Below, piece by piece: positions 16,259 to 24,448 of a DNA stretch of 35,487 bases. The DNA comes from an uncultured bacterium (lineage in GTDB: Bacteria; Patescibacteriota; Minisyncoccia; Phycocordibacterales; PALSA-1337), in the NCBI GenBank assembly GCA_903872035.1, contig CAIQIZ010000014.1:1-35487 (forward strand), given 5' to 3'. Both the position numbers and the translations under genes were made by a program. The notes under the pieces are model-generated. The model was not told where the DNA came from and ran no database searches. It saw only the letters and a list, made by a program, of their open reading frames with translations. Every line of letters starts with the position of its first letter. Position 1 is the stretch's first letter.

Positions 16259-16597
16259 TTATTGAATTAACCACATTCTACCTGTATCAGGATTTGATGG
16301 ATCACCTTGTTGAGTCGTTCGAGTCTCGATATCAATCCCCCCATTGAATCGCGCAATGCCCCAAACATCCAATCCGTATGTGAGCGAACCGTCGGTGTTA
16401 ATTAGAAGAGGTCCTTGTTTGGATTGTGATATTGAGCCAACGTTAAGTGGTGCATCACAGCCCGATTCACCAGATGGACATGTTGGAGGCGTATGTTGAG
16501 GAGCTGACCAGTCGGCCAAAGCCGCCAATGCAAATGCCCCCAGAAACAGTCCAGTTACTACCGCGATACGATTGATTATTGGTGATTTGATTTTCAT
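16259..16597 (-). CDS. Small exported protein, paralog of the operon B collar protein N-terminus
   Basis: 112 residues with signal peptide MKIKSPIINRIAVVTGLFLG...ALA, then WSAPQHTPPTCPSGESGCDAP-type sequence, LNVGSISQSKQGPLLINTDG and a short beta region ending GRMWLIQ. This W-PP...APLNVG-Q-K-G-L layout is common in Parcubacteria surface proteins. It lacks the linker and collar of the 276-residue paralog. It may be a stalk subunit, or the duplicate may have lost its tip. Confidence 0.7.
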   Translation of the reverse strand: MKIKSPIINRIAVVTGLFLGAFALAALADWSAPQHTPPTCPSGESGCDAPLNVGSISQSKQGPLLINTDGSLTYGLDVWGIARFNGGIDIETRTTQQGDPSNPDTGRMWLIQ

Positions 16598-16636
16598 GAT
16601 GTTTCTAATTAATAATTTGTAACAAATAATAATGAG

Positions 16637-17014
16637 TTATATATTTTCGAGCGAGGAATGCTTGGCGGGAGGATTGGGACGTTTCAGTTGTGCTTGCTTA
16701 ATCGCAATCTCTTGAGCAGTCAGATTCGCGGGAGGATTGGGACGTTTCAGTTGTGCTTGCTTAATCGCAATCTCTTGATCAGTCAGATTCGCGGGAGGAT
16801 TATGAGATGAAATAGGTAAGAGAGGAACATGATTATTTTGCTGACTACTGACTAGTGAGATGTTACCTGTACTTGAACCATTATAAAACCACAAATAGTA
16901 AACAAGAAACGCCGCGCACAGAACAATAACAACGATCAAAGCGATCATTTTGGGATGATGCTTTTTGGGTGGCATCTTAAAAATCTCGCTCAATTGAGAA
17001 TTGGAAACGTCCAT
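16637..17014 (-). CDS. Single-pass membrane protein with tandem repeats, head gene of operon A
   Basis: 125 residues from MDVSNSQLSEIF. This start is chosen because the paralog starts at the same place and the -10 box lies 6 bases upstream; an in-frame ATG at 17032 would lie inside the promoter. Leader FKMPPKKHHPKM, one membrane helix (IALIVVIVLCAAFLVYYLWF), then two near-identical repeats of about 22 residues (NPPANLT-QEIAIKQAQLKR) and a partial third. The repeats are also nearly identical in DNA, so recent slippage or duplication is likely. Confidence 0.7.
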   Translation of the reverse strand: MDVSNSQLSEIFKMPPKKHHPKMIALIVVIVLCAAFLVYYLWFYNGSSTGNISLVSSQQNNHVPLLPISSHNPPANLTDQEIAIKQAQLKRPNPPANLTAQEIAIKQAQLKRPNPPAKHSSLENI

Positions 17015-17020
17015 ATGTAG

Positions 17021-17029
17021 ATTATCCCA
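17021..17029 (-). promoter_or_regulatory. Extended -10 promoter of operon A
   Basis: TGGGATAAT on the minus strand, 6 bases before the ATG at 17014, identical to the box of operon B. Confidence 0.6.
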
Positions 17030-17072
17030 CACCTAACCATTAATATATACCGATGGGTGTGGATAAGAGTAA

Positions 17073-17675
17073 TTATTTCGTTAGAAAACTCCTCCTGTGC
17101 ACGGACAGCATCCCAAGCCGATTTATAGCCTCATAATGTGCTTTGGTCCCATATCCCTTATGCTTTTCAAACCCGTACTCAAGATGTTTAACCGCCAACT
17201 TATTCATCTTTCTGTCCCGCAGGACTTTGGCGCAAATGGAAGCTAATGCGATCACTTTCTCCTTTTCATCGCCTTTTATGATCGTGCATTGATTCACATA
17301 CTCCGCCGGCGCCTTGAGGCCGCCGTCTAATAGGACCTGGCAGGAATTTGGGTCAATTTCAAGTCCATTCAAAGATGATTCAAGCGCGCTTCTTATCGCC
17401 CAGGTCAGACCTAGTCGATCGATAATCCTCTCACTCTTAAAAGCGACGCGAAAATCTATGTCACCGGATTTTTGAGCATCTAGGATCCTACTGAACCATT
17501 CTTCCCTTTGCTTTTCATTCAATTGCTTGGATTCTTTGACGCCACGGAACAATTTCGCCGCGGCAGTATTCAAGAACACGAAAGCGCCGACAGCTACCGG
17601 CCCAGCAATGGGTCCTCGGCCAACTTCGTCGATGCCGATAAGATAGCGGTACTTGGTAAGTTTCAATCTATTCAT
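17073..17675 (-). CDS. rnhB: Ribonuclease HII
   Basis: About 200 residues from MNRLKLTKYRYLIGIDEVGRG. The catalytic pattern is clear: IDEVGRGPIAGPV (Asp, Glu), LDGGLKAP (Asp), and ALASICAKVLRDRKM with the last Asp. The enzyme removes RNA from RNA-DNA hybrids and misincorporated ribonucleotides. This start overlaps the stop of the upstream ATPase gene by 8 bases, implying translational coupling. Longer upstream in-frame starts run into the ATPase gene and are rejected. Confidence 0.95.
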   Translation of the reverse strand: MNRLKLTKYRYLIGIDEVGRGPIAGPVAVGAFVFLNTAAAKLFRGVKESKQLNEKQREEWFSRILDAQKSGDIDFRVAFKSERIIDRLGLTWAIRSALESSLNGLEIDPNSCQVLLDGGLKAPAEYVNQCTIIKGDEKEKVIALASICAKVLRDRKMNKLAVKHLEYGFEKHKGYGTKAHYEAINRLGMLSVHRRSFLTK

Positions 17676-18957
17676 TATTTGAACCCACCCCGATGAACCA
17701 TTCGTGGGCCGGCACAACCTCAACTTTCAGGCCCTCGTGCATGATAGTTTCTTTTTGATCTACGGTCACGACTGTGGCTTTGTCTAATTTTAGATCAATC
17801 GCCGCTTTCTTCAGAGCTTTCAGTTCCCTAGCCTTAGTCGCGGAATCACTCAAATCCCAACAGACCTGAACAAGTTCCTTGTCACGGCCACCTTCACGAA
17901 TGACAAAATCTACTTCGCAAAGCGGAGTTTTGTAATAGAACAATTGCTTTCCTCGCCTTTTCAGTTCAAGAAAGACGGCGTTCTCCAGAAGCCTACCTCT
18001 GTCCTCGGAAAAACTCATGGAAACGACATTGGCCAGACCAGTATCTACCGAGTAAATCTTCTTTAAGCTTCTCTGCCTTGATTTCAGGGATGAAGAATAT
18101 TGCTCCAATTCATAGCAAAGCATGGCTTCTTTGAAGTAATCAGCATATCGCACAGCTTTGGCAAAGGAAATGGAGTACATCTTCTTCAGAGACGTTGGTG
18201 AAAGAGTCTTGGAAACATTACTCATAATGAACAAGCCTATTTTTTCAAGAGTATTCTTGTCTCTGACATCGTATCTGCCGATAATATCTCTTTCCACGAT
18301 ATCTCCATAATAAGATTTCAAAAGCTCGCGTTGACCGGTCAACACCACCTGCGGAAAACCGCCATAAGACAGATACTCCGGAAAAGCTCGATTGATTTCA
18401 TTGTTTTTCATGAAAAGATCCTTCGCGCTTTCCGCGGCAATCCCTTTGAAGGAGAGATACTCCTTGAACGAAAGCGGCATAAGACTGAATGATACGTGCC
18501 TACCGGTAAGCAAAGTTGAGAGCTCTCCGCTCATCAGCTTGGAAGATGAGCCGGTGATGAAGATTTTGTAACTAGTGCCATCCCGATATTTCCTTATGAC
18601 CCGTTCCCAAGAATCTATATTTTGAATCTCATCAAAAAAAAGATATTTTAGTTTGTCGCTGAAATATCGAGTATAGACTTCCACGACATCTTCCAATACG
18701 GAAGCCTTATTGTTCTCGGAAAAATAAGGGTCCTCAAAATTAATGTAGAGCCATGAATCTTTATCAGGCAAACTTTTTGCCAACAGCATCAATACCGACG
18801 ATTTTCCGCTTCTCCTCACTCCAGTTATATCAACAACCTCCGAGTTATTTATATCCGACGATGAAGTTAGAACCCTAGGAAAAAGCCTGTCATTCAAAAC
18901 TTCCCTTTTCCAGAAATTCAGTATGTCTCTAATTTTTTCGGTGTCTTTTGTTTGCAT
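17668..18957 (-). CDS. AAA_14 ATPase with DUF4143 domain
   Basis: 429 residues. The N-terminal AAA domain has Walker A GVRRSGKSS (46-54), Walker B YLFFDEIQ and sensor-like FITGSSSKLMSGELSTLLTGR. LMPLSFKEYLSF follows. The C-terminal half is DUF4143, with the nuclease-like PLCEVDFVIREGG near the end. These ATPases are abundant in CPR and archaea; their substrate is generally unknown. It has its own sigma70-like promoter divergent from dnaE and overlaps rnhB. Confidence 0.9.
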   Translation of the reverse strand: MQTKDTEKIRDILNFWKREVLNDRLFPRVLTSSSDINNSEVVDITGVRRSGKSSVLMLLAKSLPDKDSWLYINFEDPYFSENNKASVLEDVVEVYTRYFSDKLKYLFFDEIQNIDSWERVIRKYRDGTSYKIFITGSSSKLMSGELSTLLTGRHVSFSLMPLSFKEYLSFKGIAAESAKDLFMKNNEINRAFPEYLSYGGFPQVVLTGQRELLKSYYGDIVERDIIGRYDVRDKNTLEKIGLFIMSNVSKTLSPTSLKKMYSISFAKAVRYADYFKEAMLCYELEQYSSSLKSRQRSLKKIYSVDTGLANVVSMSFSEDRGRLLENAVFLELKRRGKQLFYYKTPLCEVDFVIREGGRDKELVQVCWDLSDSATKARELKALKKAAIDLKLDKATVVTVDQKETIMHEGLKVEVVPAHEWFIGVGSNNE

Positions 18958-18972
18958 GATTAAGTCAATTAT

Positions 18973-19001
18973 ATGATACTAAAATCACAGATTTAAGTCA
19001 A
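18973..19001 (-). promoter_or_regulatory. Sigma70-like promoter of the ATPase gene
   Basis: On the minus strand -35 TTGACT (18996-19001), a 17-base spacer, and -10 TATCAT (18973-18978). The -35 box lies inside the inverted repeat at 18994-19015. Confidence 0.65.
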
Positions 19002-19015
19002 GTATACATGACTTA
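18994..19015. promoter_or_regulatory. Inverted repeat in the ATPase-dnaE divergent region
   Basis: TAAGTCA and TGACTTA flank an almost symmetrical GTATAC centre. A related TTAAGTCAATTATATGA occurs at 18960-18976. It may be an operator, because it overlaps the ATPase -35 box and lies just upstream of the dnaE -35 box. Confidence 0.45.
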
Positions 19016-19016
19016 T

Positions 19017-19045
19017 TTGAGAGTTTTGCATAATATGGCTATATT
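19017..19045 (+). promoter_or_regulatory. Candidate dnaE promoter
   Basis: -35 TTGAGA (19017-19022), 17-base spacer, -10 TATATT (19040-19045). A second TATAAT at 19062 lacks a good -35 box. No Shine-Dalgarno precedes the ATG. Confidence 0.5.
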
Positions 19046-19111
19046 AAGCCAAACTGTGGTCTATAATTATCTCGATTTGCGCTTTGCACTTACCGCTTGT
19101 AGACTAACTCC

Positions 19112-22100
19112 ATGTCCCGCTTCGTTCACCTGCATACGCATTCCCATTATTCCCTCCTGACCGCATTGCCGAAGATCGATGAATTGGTCGGCGAAGCCAA
19201 AAAGTGCGGCATGACCTCGTTAGCTTTGACCGACAGCGGCAATCTTTACGGCGCCATCGAATTCTACAAGGCTTGCAAAAAAGCTGAGATCAAACCGATT
19301 ATCGGCGTGGATTTCTATGTGGCGGCGCGAAGCCGCAAAGATATGCAGGCTGGAATAGATAATCGCCGAACTCGCCTGGTTCTTTTGGCCATGAATGAGA
19401 TCGGGTACAAGAATCTGATCCAATTGGTGACGAAATCGCATTTGGAAGGTTTCTATTACAAGCCGCGCCTCGATAGAGAATTGATAAAAGAATTCAATGA
19501 AGGTCTGATCGCCATTATGCCATCATTCAATGGAGAAATTGCACAATCATTGAAGAGCCGGAATCAGGATAAAGCGAGAGAGGTGGCGGAATTCTACAAG
19601 TCAGTATTCGGTGTCGTAACTCATGCCAGTTCGCCGCCGGCCCACGGCGCTCTCACCGGCATGAGTCACTCCACCGAAAAGACCGACGACAATCAAGCCG
19701 GTAATGTCCGCTCTTCTCACTCGGCCAGGCACGATTCTGCTGAATCGCCTTCGCTCGCTCCGAAAGTCGTTTCTGGAGAACTCCCTCCTTCCCTCGCCTC
19801 ACGTCTCTTCATAGAGATCACCCATCACCCGGAAATAGATGGCCACGAACAATCCATGGAAGCATTGGCGAAATTCGCCAAGTCGGAAAACATACCGATC
19901 ATGGCGGCCCATGATGTGTATTACATAAAACCTGAAGATAGACTAGCTAGAGAGACTCTTATCAGGGTAAATTCTCATACAGATTCTTCGGAGAAAATGT
20001 CTGATAGCGATGAAGACGACTTCTCATTCATTTCCGACGAGAAAGCTGAGCAACTATTCAAGGAAATGCCGGAGGCATTGGAGAATACCGCCAAGATTTC
20101 TGATGCATGCAATTTGGAATTGACTCTCGGCAAGTGGGTATTCCCTGCTCTCACCGTCGAAAGCGGTCGCACTCCTGATGACGAACTAAAACATTTGGTC
20201 TATGAAGGATTCGCTCTGCGAGGAATTGAAAAAACAGAAAAGATCATAGAACGTGCCGAGTACGAACTGAAGATCATTCGTGACAAAGGATATTCTCCAT
20301 ATTTCCTAGTGGTGGCTGACATGCTCCGCTTCGCCAGGACCAACGGCATCCTTTCAAACATCAGGGGTTCGGTTTCTGGTTCTATGGTCACTTTCCTTTC
20401 CGGTATCACTAATATCAATCCGCTGGTATATGAAATCCCCTTCGAAAGATTCCTCAATCCGGACCGTCCTTCGGCGCCGGATATCGACATGGACTATGCC
20501 GACGACCGGCGCGATGAAGTCATCGACTATGTGCGCAGAAAATACGGTGCCGACAAAGTGGCGCAGATCGGTACTTTCGGTACGATGATGGCTCGCGGAT
20601 CTGTCCGCGACGTTGCTCGAGCTATGGGATTCCCGTACGAGACTGGGGATAGGATCGCCAAACTCATTCCCATGGGTTCACAAGGATTCCCTATGACCAT
20701 CGACCATGCCCTGGAATCGGTTCCGGAACTCAAGAGTTTGCTCATCAATGACGAGGAAGCCAAACAGATCGTCGGCATGGCCAAGAAGATAGAGGGTTGC
20801 GCTCGTCACATCGGTGTGCACGCAGCCGGTGTAGTCGTGGCTCCGACACCTCTCACTGATTACACGCCGCTCCAATTCGATCCGAAGGGCGAAGGTAAAG
20901 TCATCACCCAATACGACATGTATTCGATCGAGGAGGCTGGGCTTCTCAAGTTTGACTTCTTGGGCTTGAAGAACTTAACGATCATTGCCGACGCTATTAC
21001 CCGTGTCGAAAAAATTGACGGCATAAAGATTGACTCTGATACGATCCCGGTCGATGACAAAGAAACTTTTGAAATGCTGGCTCGTGGAGAAACAGCCGAT
21101 CTGTTCCAATTGAATGGCGATGGGATGACCAGGTTCTTGAAAGAATTGAAACCGACGACTATTCACGATATCAACGCTATGGTGGCCCTATACCGTCCAG
21201 GTCCGATGCAATTCATTCCGGAATATATCCAACGCAAGCATGATGCGACGCTCATCAAATACCTGGACCCGGCTTTGGAACAGATCTTGAAGAAGACATA
21301 CGGGGTCCTTGTCTATCAGGACGACCTCCTCATCATGGCGCATGATTTGGCTGGATATTCCTGGATCGAAGTGGACAAGTTCCGCAAAGCAGTTGGAAAA
21401 AAGATTCCAGAAGAAATGGCCAAGCAAAAAGAAAAATTCATCAAAGGTTGCATGAGTCATAGTAAATGGTCAGAGAAGAAAGCATCGCAAGTCTGGAAAT
21501 GGATCGAGCCTTTCGCGGCTTACGGCTTCAATAAGGCGCACTCGGTTTCTTATGGACGTATCGCCTACATTACGGCGTATCTCAAAGCGCATTTCCAGGA
21601 AATTTATCTCTCGGCGGTTCTCACATCAGAGCAAGGTGAGACGGACAAAGTGGCGGAGACTATTGCAGAATGTAAGCGGTTGAATATTCCAGTGCTTCCA
21701 CCTGATGTGAATGAGAGTTTTAGTCAGTTTACCGTGATCAAGGAGCGAGACGGAAGGGGCAAGGAGCAAGAAAAAACAAGCTCTGAGCTTCCTCCTTCCT
21801 CCTCCCTCCTTTCTCCTTTCTCTTACCGCATCCGTTTCGGACTGGTAACGATCAAAAACTTCGGGCAAGGTATCTCCACGGCCATCATCGACGAGCGGAA
21901 GAAGAATGGTAAATACAAATCATTGGCTGATTTCCTGGACCGCGTCAAAGATCGGAATTTGAATAAGAAATCGCTGGAATCGCTGATAAAGGCTGGAGCC
22001 ATGGATTGCTTTGGTGAAGATCGTGGAGTCATGCTAGCCAACATAGAACTTATGCTGGAGTACAACAAGGAAAGCGAGAAAAACCACGCCGATCAAAATT

Positions 22101-22549
22101 CACTTTTTGGAATGATGGCTGACCATTCTAGCGTGCCAGTCTTGCATTTGAGTCCAGCTCCTGTTGCCGACATGCGCGACAAACTGGCTTGGGAAAAAGA
22201 CTTGCTCGGCTTGTATGTATCGGGGCATCCACTGGAAAGATACCGCGACATGATCATGAAGAAAGATATCGATATCAAACGTGCCATGGAGAAAGGTAAA
22301 GACGGTGCCTCTGTGATCTTCGCTGCTATTATAAATGAGGTTCGCATAGTACAAACAAAGAAGAATGAGACTATGGCTTTCATTAGCATTTCTGATTTTT
22401 CTGGTTCAGCTGATGCGGTAGTTTTTCCTCGAACTTACACGGAATTCAAACCTCTCATTCAAGCTGATAAATGTCTAGCTATCAAAGCGACGATTAATAC
22501 GAGGAATGGTGAAAGGGGGTTCAATATTGAGAGGGTGAAGGGGTTGTGA
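19112..22549 (+). CDS. dnaE: DNA polymerase III subunit alpha
   Basis: 1145 residues, the main replicative polymerase. Order: PHP domain (HTHSHYSLLTALPKI, ALTDSGNLYGA, IIGVDFYV), palm and fingers with the catalytic triplet PDIDMDYADDRRDEV (D457, D459, D461) and RHIGVHAAGVVV, tandem HhH region (SLESLIKAGAMDCFG), and C-terminal OB domain (AFISISDFSGSADAVVFPRTY). Two insertions depart from the family. About 62 residues after YKSVFG (19613-19803) carry palindromic elements. About 30 residues after SQFTVI (21739-21830) are low complexity. Both keep the frame. No intein. It stands alone, followed by a terminator. Confidence 0.97.
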   Translation: MSRFVHLHTHSHYSLLTALPKIDELVGEAKKCGMTSLALTDSGNLYGAIEFYKACKKAEIKPIIGVDFYVAARSRKDMQAGIDNRRTRLVLLAMNEIGYKNLIQLVTKSHLEGFYYKPRLDRELIKEFNEGLIAIMPSFNGEIAQSLKSRNQDKAREVAEFYKSVFGVVTHASSPPAHGALTGMSHSTEKTDDNQAGNVRSSHSARHDSAESPSLAPKVVSGELPPSLASRLFIEITHHPEIDGHEQSMEALAKFAKSENIPIMAAHDVYYIKPEDRLARETLIRVNSHTDSSEKMSDSDEDDFSFISDEKAEQLFKEMPEALENTAKISDACNLELTLGKWVFPALTVESGRTPDDELKHLVYEGFALRGIEKTEKIIERAEYELKIIRDKGYSPYFLVVADMLRFARTNGILSNIRGSVSGSMVTFLSGITNINPLVYEIPFERFLNPDRPSAPDIDMDYADDRRDEVIDYVRRKYGADKVAQIGTFGTMMARGSVRDVARAMGFPYETGDRIAKLIPMGSQGFPMTIDHALESVPELKSLLINDEEAKQIVGMAKKIEGCARHIGVHAAGVVVAPTPLTDYTPLQFDPKGEGKVITQYDMYSIEEAGLLKFDFLGLKNLTIIADAITRVEKIDGIKIDSDTIPVDDKETFEMLARGETADLFQLNGDGMTRFLKELKPTTIHDINAMVALYRPGPMQFIPEYIQRKHDATLIKYLDPALEQILKKTYGVLVYQDDLLIMAHDLAGYSWIEVDKFRKAVGKKIPEEMAKQKEKFIKGCMSHSKWSEKKASQVWKWIEPFAAYGFNKAHSVSYGRIAYITAYLKAHFQEIYLSAVLTSEQGETDKVAETIAECKRLNIPVLPPDVNESFSQFTVIKERDGRGKEQEKTSSELPPSSSLLSPFSYRIRFGLVTIKNFGQGISTAIIDERKKNGKYKSLADFLDRVKDRNLNKKSLESLIKAGAMDCFGEDRGVMLANIELMLEYNKESEKNHADQNSLFGMMADHSSVPVLHLSPAPVADMRDKLAWEKDLLGLYVSGHPLERYRDMIMKKDIDIKRAMEKGKDGASVIFAAIINEVRIVQTKKNETMAFISISDFSGSADAVVFPRTYTEFKPLIQADKCLAIKATINTRNGERGFNIERVKGL
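19616..19669. repeat. In-frame palindromic element, copy 2 (inside dnaE)
   Basis: Arms GTAACTCATGCC (19616-19627) and GGCATGAGTCAC (19658-19669) pair with one mismatch. The inner stem CGCCG/CGGCG replaces CGCTG/CAGCG of copy 1, a compensatory change. The shared core reads CGCCGGCCCACGGCG. It is inserted in the opposite orientation relative to the host gene's reading direction. Confidence 0.78.
19701..19737. repeat. Decayed third copy of the palindromic element (inside dnaE)
   Basis: GTAATGTCCGCTCT matches GTCATGTCCGCTCT of copy 1 at 13 of 14 positions. After a gap, GGCC and ACGATTC correspond to its later part. The central stem is lost. Confidence 0.45.
21739..21830. repeat. Low-complexity purine then pyrimidine insertion in dnaE
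   Basis: A purine-rich run (AAGGAGCGAGACGGAAGGGG) is followed by a pyrimidine-rich run (CTTCCTCCTTCCTCC) that can pair back on it. It encodes KERDGRGKEQEKTSSELPPS-type sequence not usual in DnaE. SELPPS echoes SGELPPS at the end of the first dnaE insertion. Confidence 0.5.
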
Positions 22550-22587
22550 ACGCAGGCAAATGATATCATTTACCTGCGTTAATTATT
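22549..22587 (+). terminator. Terminator after dnaE
   Basis: A long stem AACGCAGG...CCTGCGTT with an inner AAATGATATCATTT, followed by AATTATT. It begins at the last base of the dnaE stop codon. The T tract is weak. Confidence 0.6.
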
Positions 22588-22596
22588 AAAAAGAAA

Positions 22597-22624
22597 AGCC
22601 ACGCCCCTTTTAGAGAGCGCGGCT
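22597..22624 (-). terminator. Terminator at the end of the IS110-like RNA unit
   Basis: Minus-strand stem AGCCGCGC/GCGTGGCT with a 12-base loop is followed by TTTTCTTTTT. It lies just past the last structured unit, so it would end transcription coming from the IS110-like gene. Confidence 0.75.
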
Positions 22625-22917
22625 ATGTTTTGGAAGTGAGGCATTCCATCAATCGCTGGGACTAGGAAGCATCCCGCTCGTCGCCTCTTCCCCAAATTTT
22701 GTGGCGCAAGCCATCAAGCGCAATAATTGCACTGGTCCGTTCGCGCCACTGGTCGCTTTCGCAACCAAAAATTCAAAGAACAAAATTACAGAGGGGAATC
22801 CTTATCCACGCCATTGACGTAATCAATGTGCACAGGTCTCATCTCCCCTCTTTCCGATTTTGAAATAATTAAACTTCAATTCCGGAAATAGGGGGCGAGA
22901 GAATTGCTTCTCTCGCC
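22625..22917 (-). ncRNA. Structured RNA array, 3' part (after the IS110-like gene)
   Basis: No protein gene is credible here. Read on the minus strand: a 10-bp hairpin with a GCAA tetraloop (22894-22917), stem TTTCCG/CGGAAA (22851-22888), long-loop stem AGAGGGGA/TCCCCTCT (22790-22851, loop about 46), linker, hairpin GGTTGC-GAAA-GCGACC (22751-22766), long-loop stem GTGGCGC/GCGCCAC (22701-22749, loop 35), an AAAATTT linker, and long-loop stem GGAAG..AGGC/GCCTCTTCC (22632-22691, loop 40). The terminator follows. The GAAA and GCAA loops are GNRA only on this strand, which indicates that RNA is made from the same strand as the IS110-like gene. Confidence 0.65.
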
Positions 22918-22987
22918 TGTGTGATAATAGCATTTACGCCTCTTTGCAGAAGCATGACAACCCTCATCACACCTTTCGCCGCCTCGC

Positions 22988-24448
22988 TCACTCTTTCGAG
23001 CTCGCTTCAGCGGCAGATCTTTCCAACTTCCACCACTCGCGGTAGAGCCACTCGGCGAAACGAGTCAATGTGCGCCAACTACCCATTCGGTGGATGTGCT
23101 GCTTGGTATACTGCAGGAATCTTTTCTCCTTACCTTCAACCATGATCTTCACCATGACAGGTTCAGGATGTTTAGCTCTGGCCCGCTTTTTGGCCTCGAT
23201 GAGATAAGCACCCCAGCGGGTCTTATCTCCCTGACGGTTGAATTGCTCCGCGAGGTTCCAAAAGGCCTGGCGACCATTCTCCTCATCCCAATTCGCTGTT
23301 TCACCGCTACGCCGTTTGGGAAATTGCTTATCTGGCGGTAACGGATTGCCTTTCTTGTCTTTCAACTTGACATGGAGTCCGTTGTAAGCGACGAACTTCG
23401 AGGCCTTGGGGAATCGCCGAATATCGACGACTGCGTAAATGAGACGAGCGGCAATACGAGGTCCCAGACCGGGAATGCCCTCGAACAGATTCTTGTAGAC
23501 ATCGAGTGATTCCACGAGCTTGGTGAGATCCTTCAACCGTTTAGCTTGTTCGGTCTCCAAAGCTACAAGGACCACATCCGTAGCCTTGCGCTTCAGAAAC
23601 TCCTTTTCGATCGAGCCTTCGGGGAAGCCACCGGTTTCACTGCAGAAGGTATCGCCGATATGGTGCTGGAAGAGGCGCTGATTGCAAGCGATCCTTGCTT
23701 TCATGGCATCTTTCCATTCACGATATAGGTTACGCAAGCGAATGATTCTGCGATCGCGAACATGCGTAGCATAGAAGTCTCCACGACATTCCTCCGCCAA
23801 ACGAATGAGGAGCACCGGGTCGTCGTCCTTCGACGCCGCTCCACGATAATCCTTGAGCTTGAATGGTGGGATACGAATGACAGAACCATTCATTTCCGAA
23901 AGCTTTCGGCTCAAGGCATAGGCGAAGTAATCGCCGGAACCGCCCAGAGTCATAACCACCATGTCGTATAGTTGTAGACCGATCCAGTCCGTTGGGACCT
24001 TTTCGGCCACTTCGACGAGCGTTACGATAGGGGACGCACCCTTCTTGCCTTTCTTGGTTTCATGACGGCTCTGCGATGGATGGCGCTCCACAAGAACGTC
24101 CTCGTCCTTGGCAGCGCGGAAGATGACCTGGTGCGCGATCATACCGGAAATATCTTCTCCCGGTTTGACAACCCTCCACTTCACCGCGCACTGACCCTTG
24201 AGGAAGTCCAGCTCATCTTGTTCACTTTCGAGCTTGAAGCGCTGAATAGCGTTACTACCGGCTTCTTTGATAGCTATCAATGTCGGCCGAGCCTCCTGAT
24301 CTTTCTTCTGCTTGATGCGGTGCGAGATGCCGATGATGCGACCCTGACCCGGACTCCACTCATTGATCGCTTTAACCGTCTTCAACTCTCGGCCACCAAA
24401 CATTTCTGCAATAATGGCCCCGACTTCATCTGTTTTTTCCGTCTTCAT
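22988..24448 (-). CDS. Divergent IS110-like transposase/recombinase (Transposase_20 domain)
   Basis: 486 residues from MKTEKTDEVG, chosen because AGAAAGG lies 6 bases upstream of this ATG and longer frames run into structured RNA. The C-terminal half fits Transposase_20: LFEGIPGLGPRIAARLI (321-337), VDIRRFPKASKFVAYNGLHV, RRSGETANWDEENGRQAFWN with the likely nucleophile S381. The N-terminal half resembles the RuvC-like DEDD domain but appears degenerate: TLIAIK where IS110 has GxD, VVMTLGGSG where VVxE is expected, SKDDDP near the KTDxxDA position. It is longer than typical IS110 proteins (300-400), with an insertion around 110-145. IS110 proteins are guided by bridge RNAs, and structured RNA lies on both sides here. 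Confidence 0.75.
   Translation of the reverse strand: MKTEKTDEVGAIIAEMFGGRELKTVKAINEWSPGQGRIIGISHRIKQKKDQEARPTLIAIKEAGSNAIQRFKLESEQDELDFLKGQCAVKWRVVKPGEDISGMIAHQVIFRAAKDEDVLVERHPSQSRHETKKGKKGASPIVTLVEVAEKVPTDWIGLQLYDMVVMTLGGSGDYFAYALSRKLSEMNGSVIRIPPFKLKDYRGAASKDDDPVLLIRLAEECRGDFYATHVRDRRIIRLRNLYREWKDAMKARIACNQRLFQHHIGDTFCSETGGFPEGSIEKEFLKRKATDVVLVALETEQAKRLKDLTKLVESLDVYKNLFEGIPGLGPRIAARLIYAVVDIRRFPKASKFVAYNGLHVKLKDKKGNPLPPDKQFPKRRSGETANWDEENGRQAFWNLAEQFNRQGDKTRWGAYLIEAKKRARAKHPEPVMVKIMVEGKEKRFLQYTKQHIHRMGSWRTLTRFAEWLYREWWKLERSAAEASSKE

Noticed and set aside
17700-17720. GTGGGCCGGC in the ATPase gene as a further palindromic element copy
   Set aside because: Only ten bases match; there are no outer arms or inner stem, and the protein end looks normal.
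22860-22920. Independent terminator at the 3' end of the IS110-like gene
   Set aside because: The GGCGAGAGAA-GCAA-TTCTCTCGCC hairpin has no T tract on the minus strand; it fits better as part of the RNA array.
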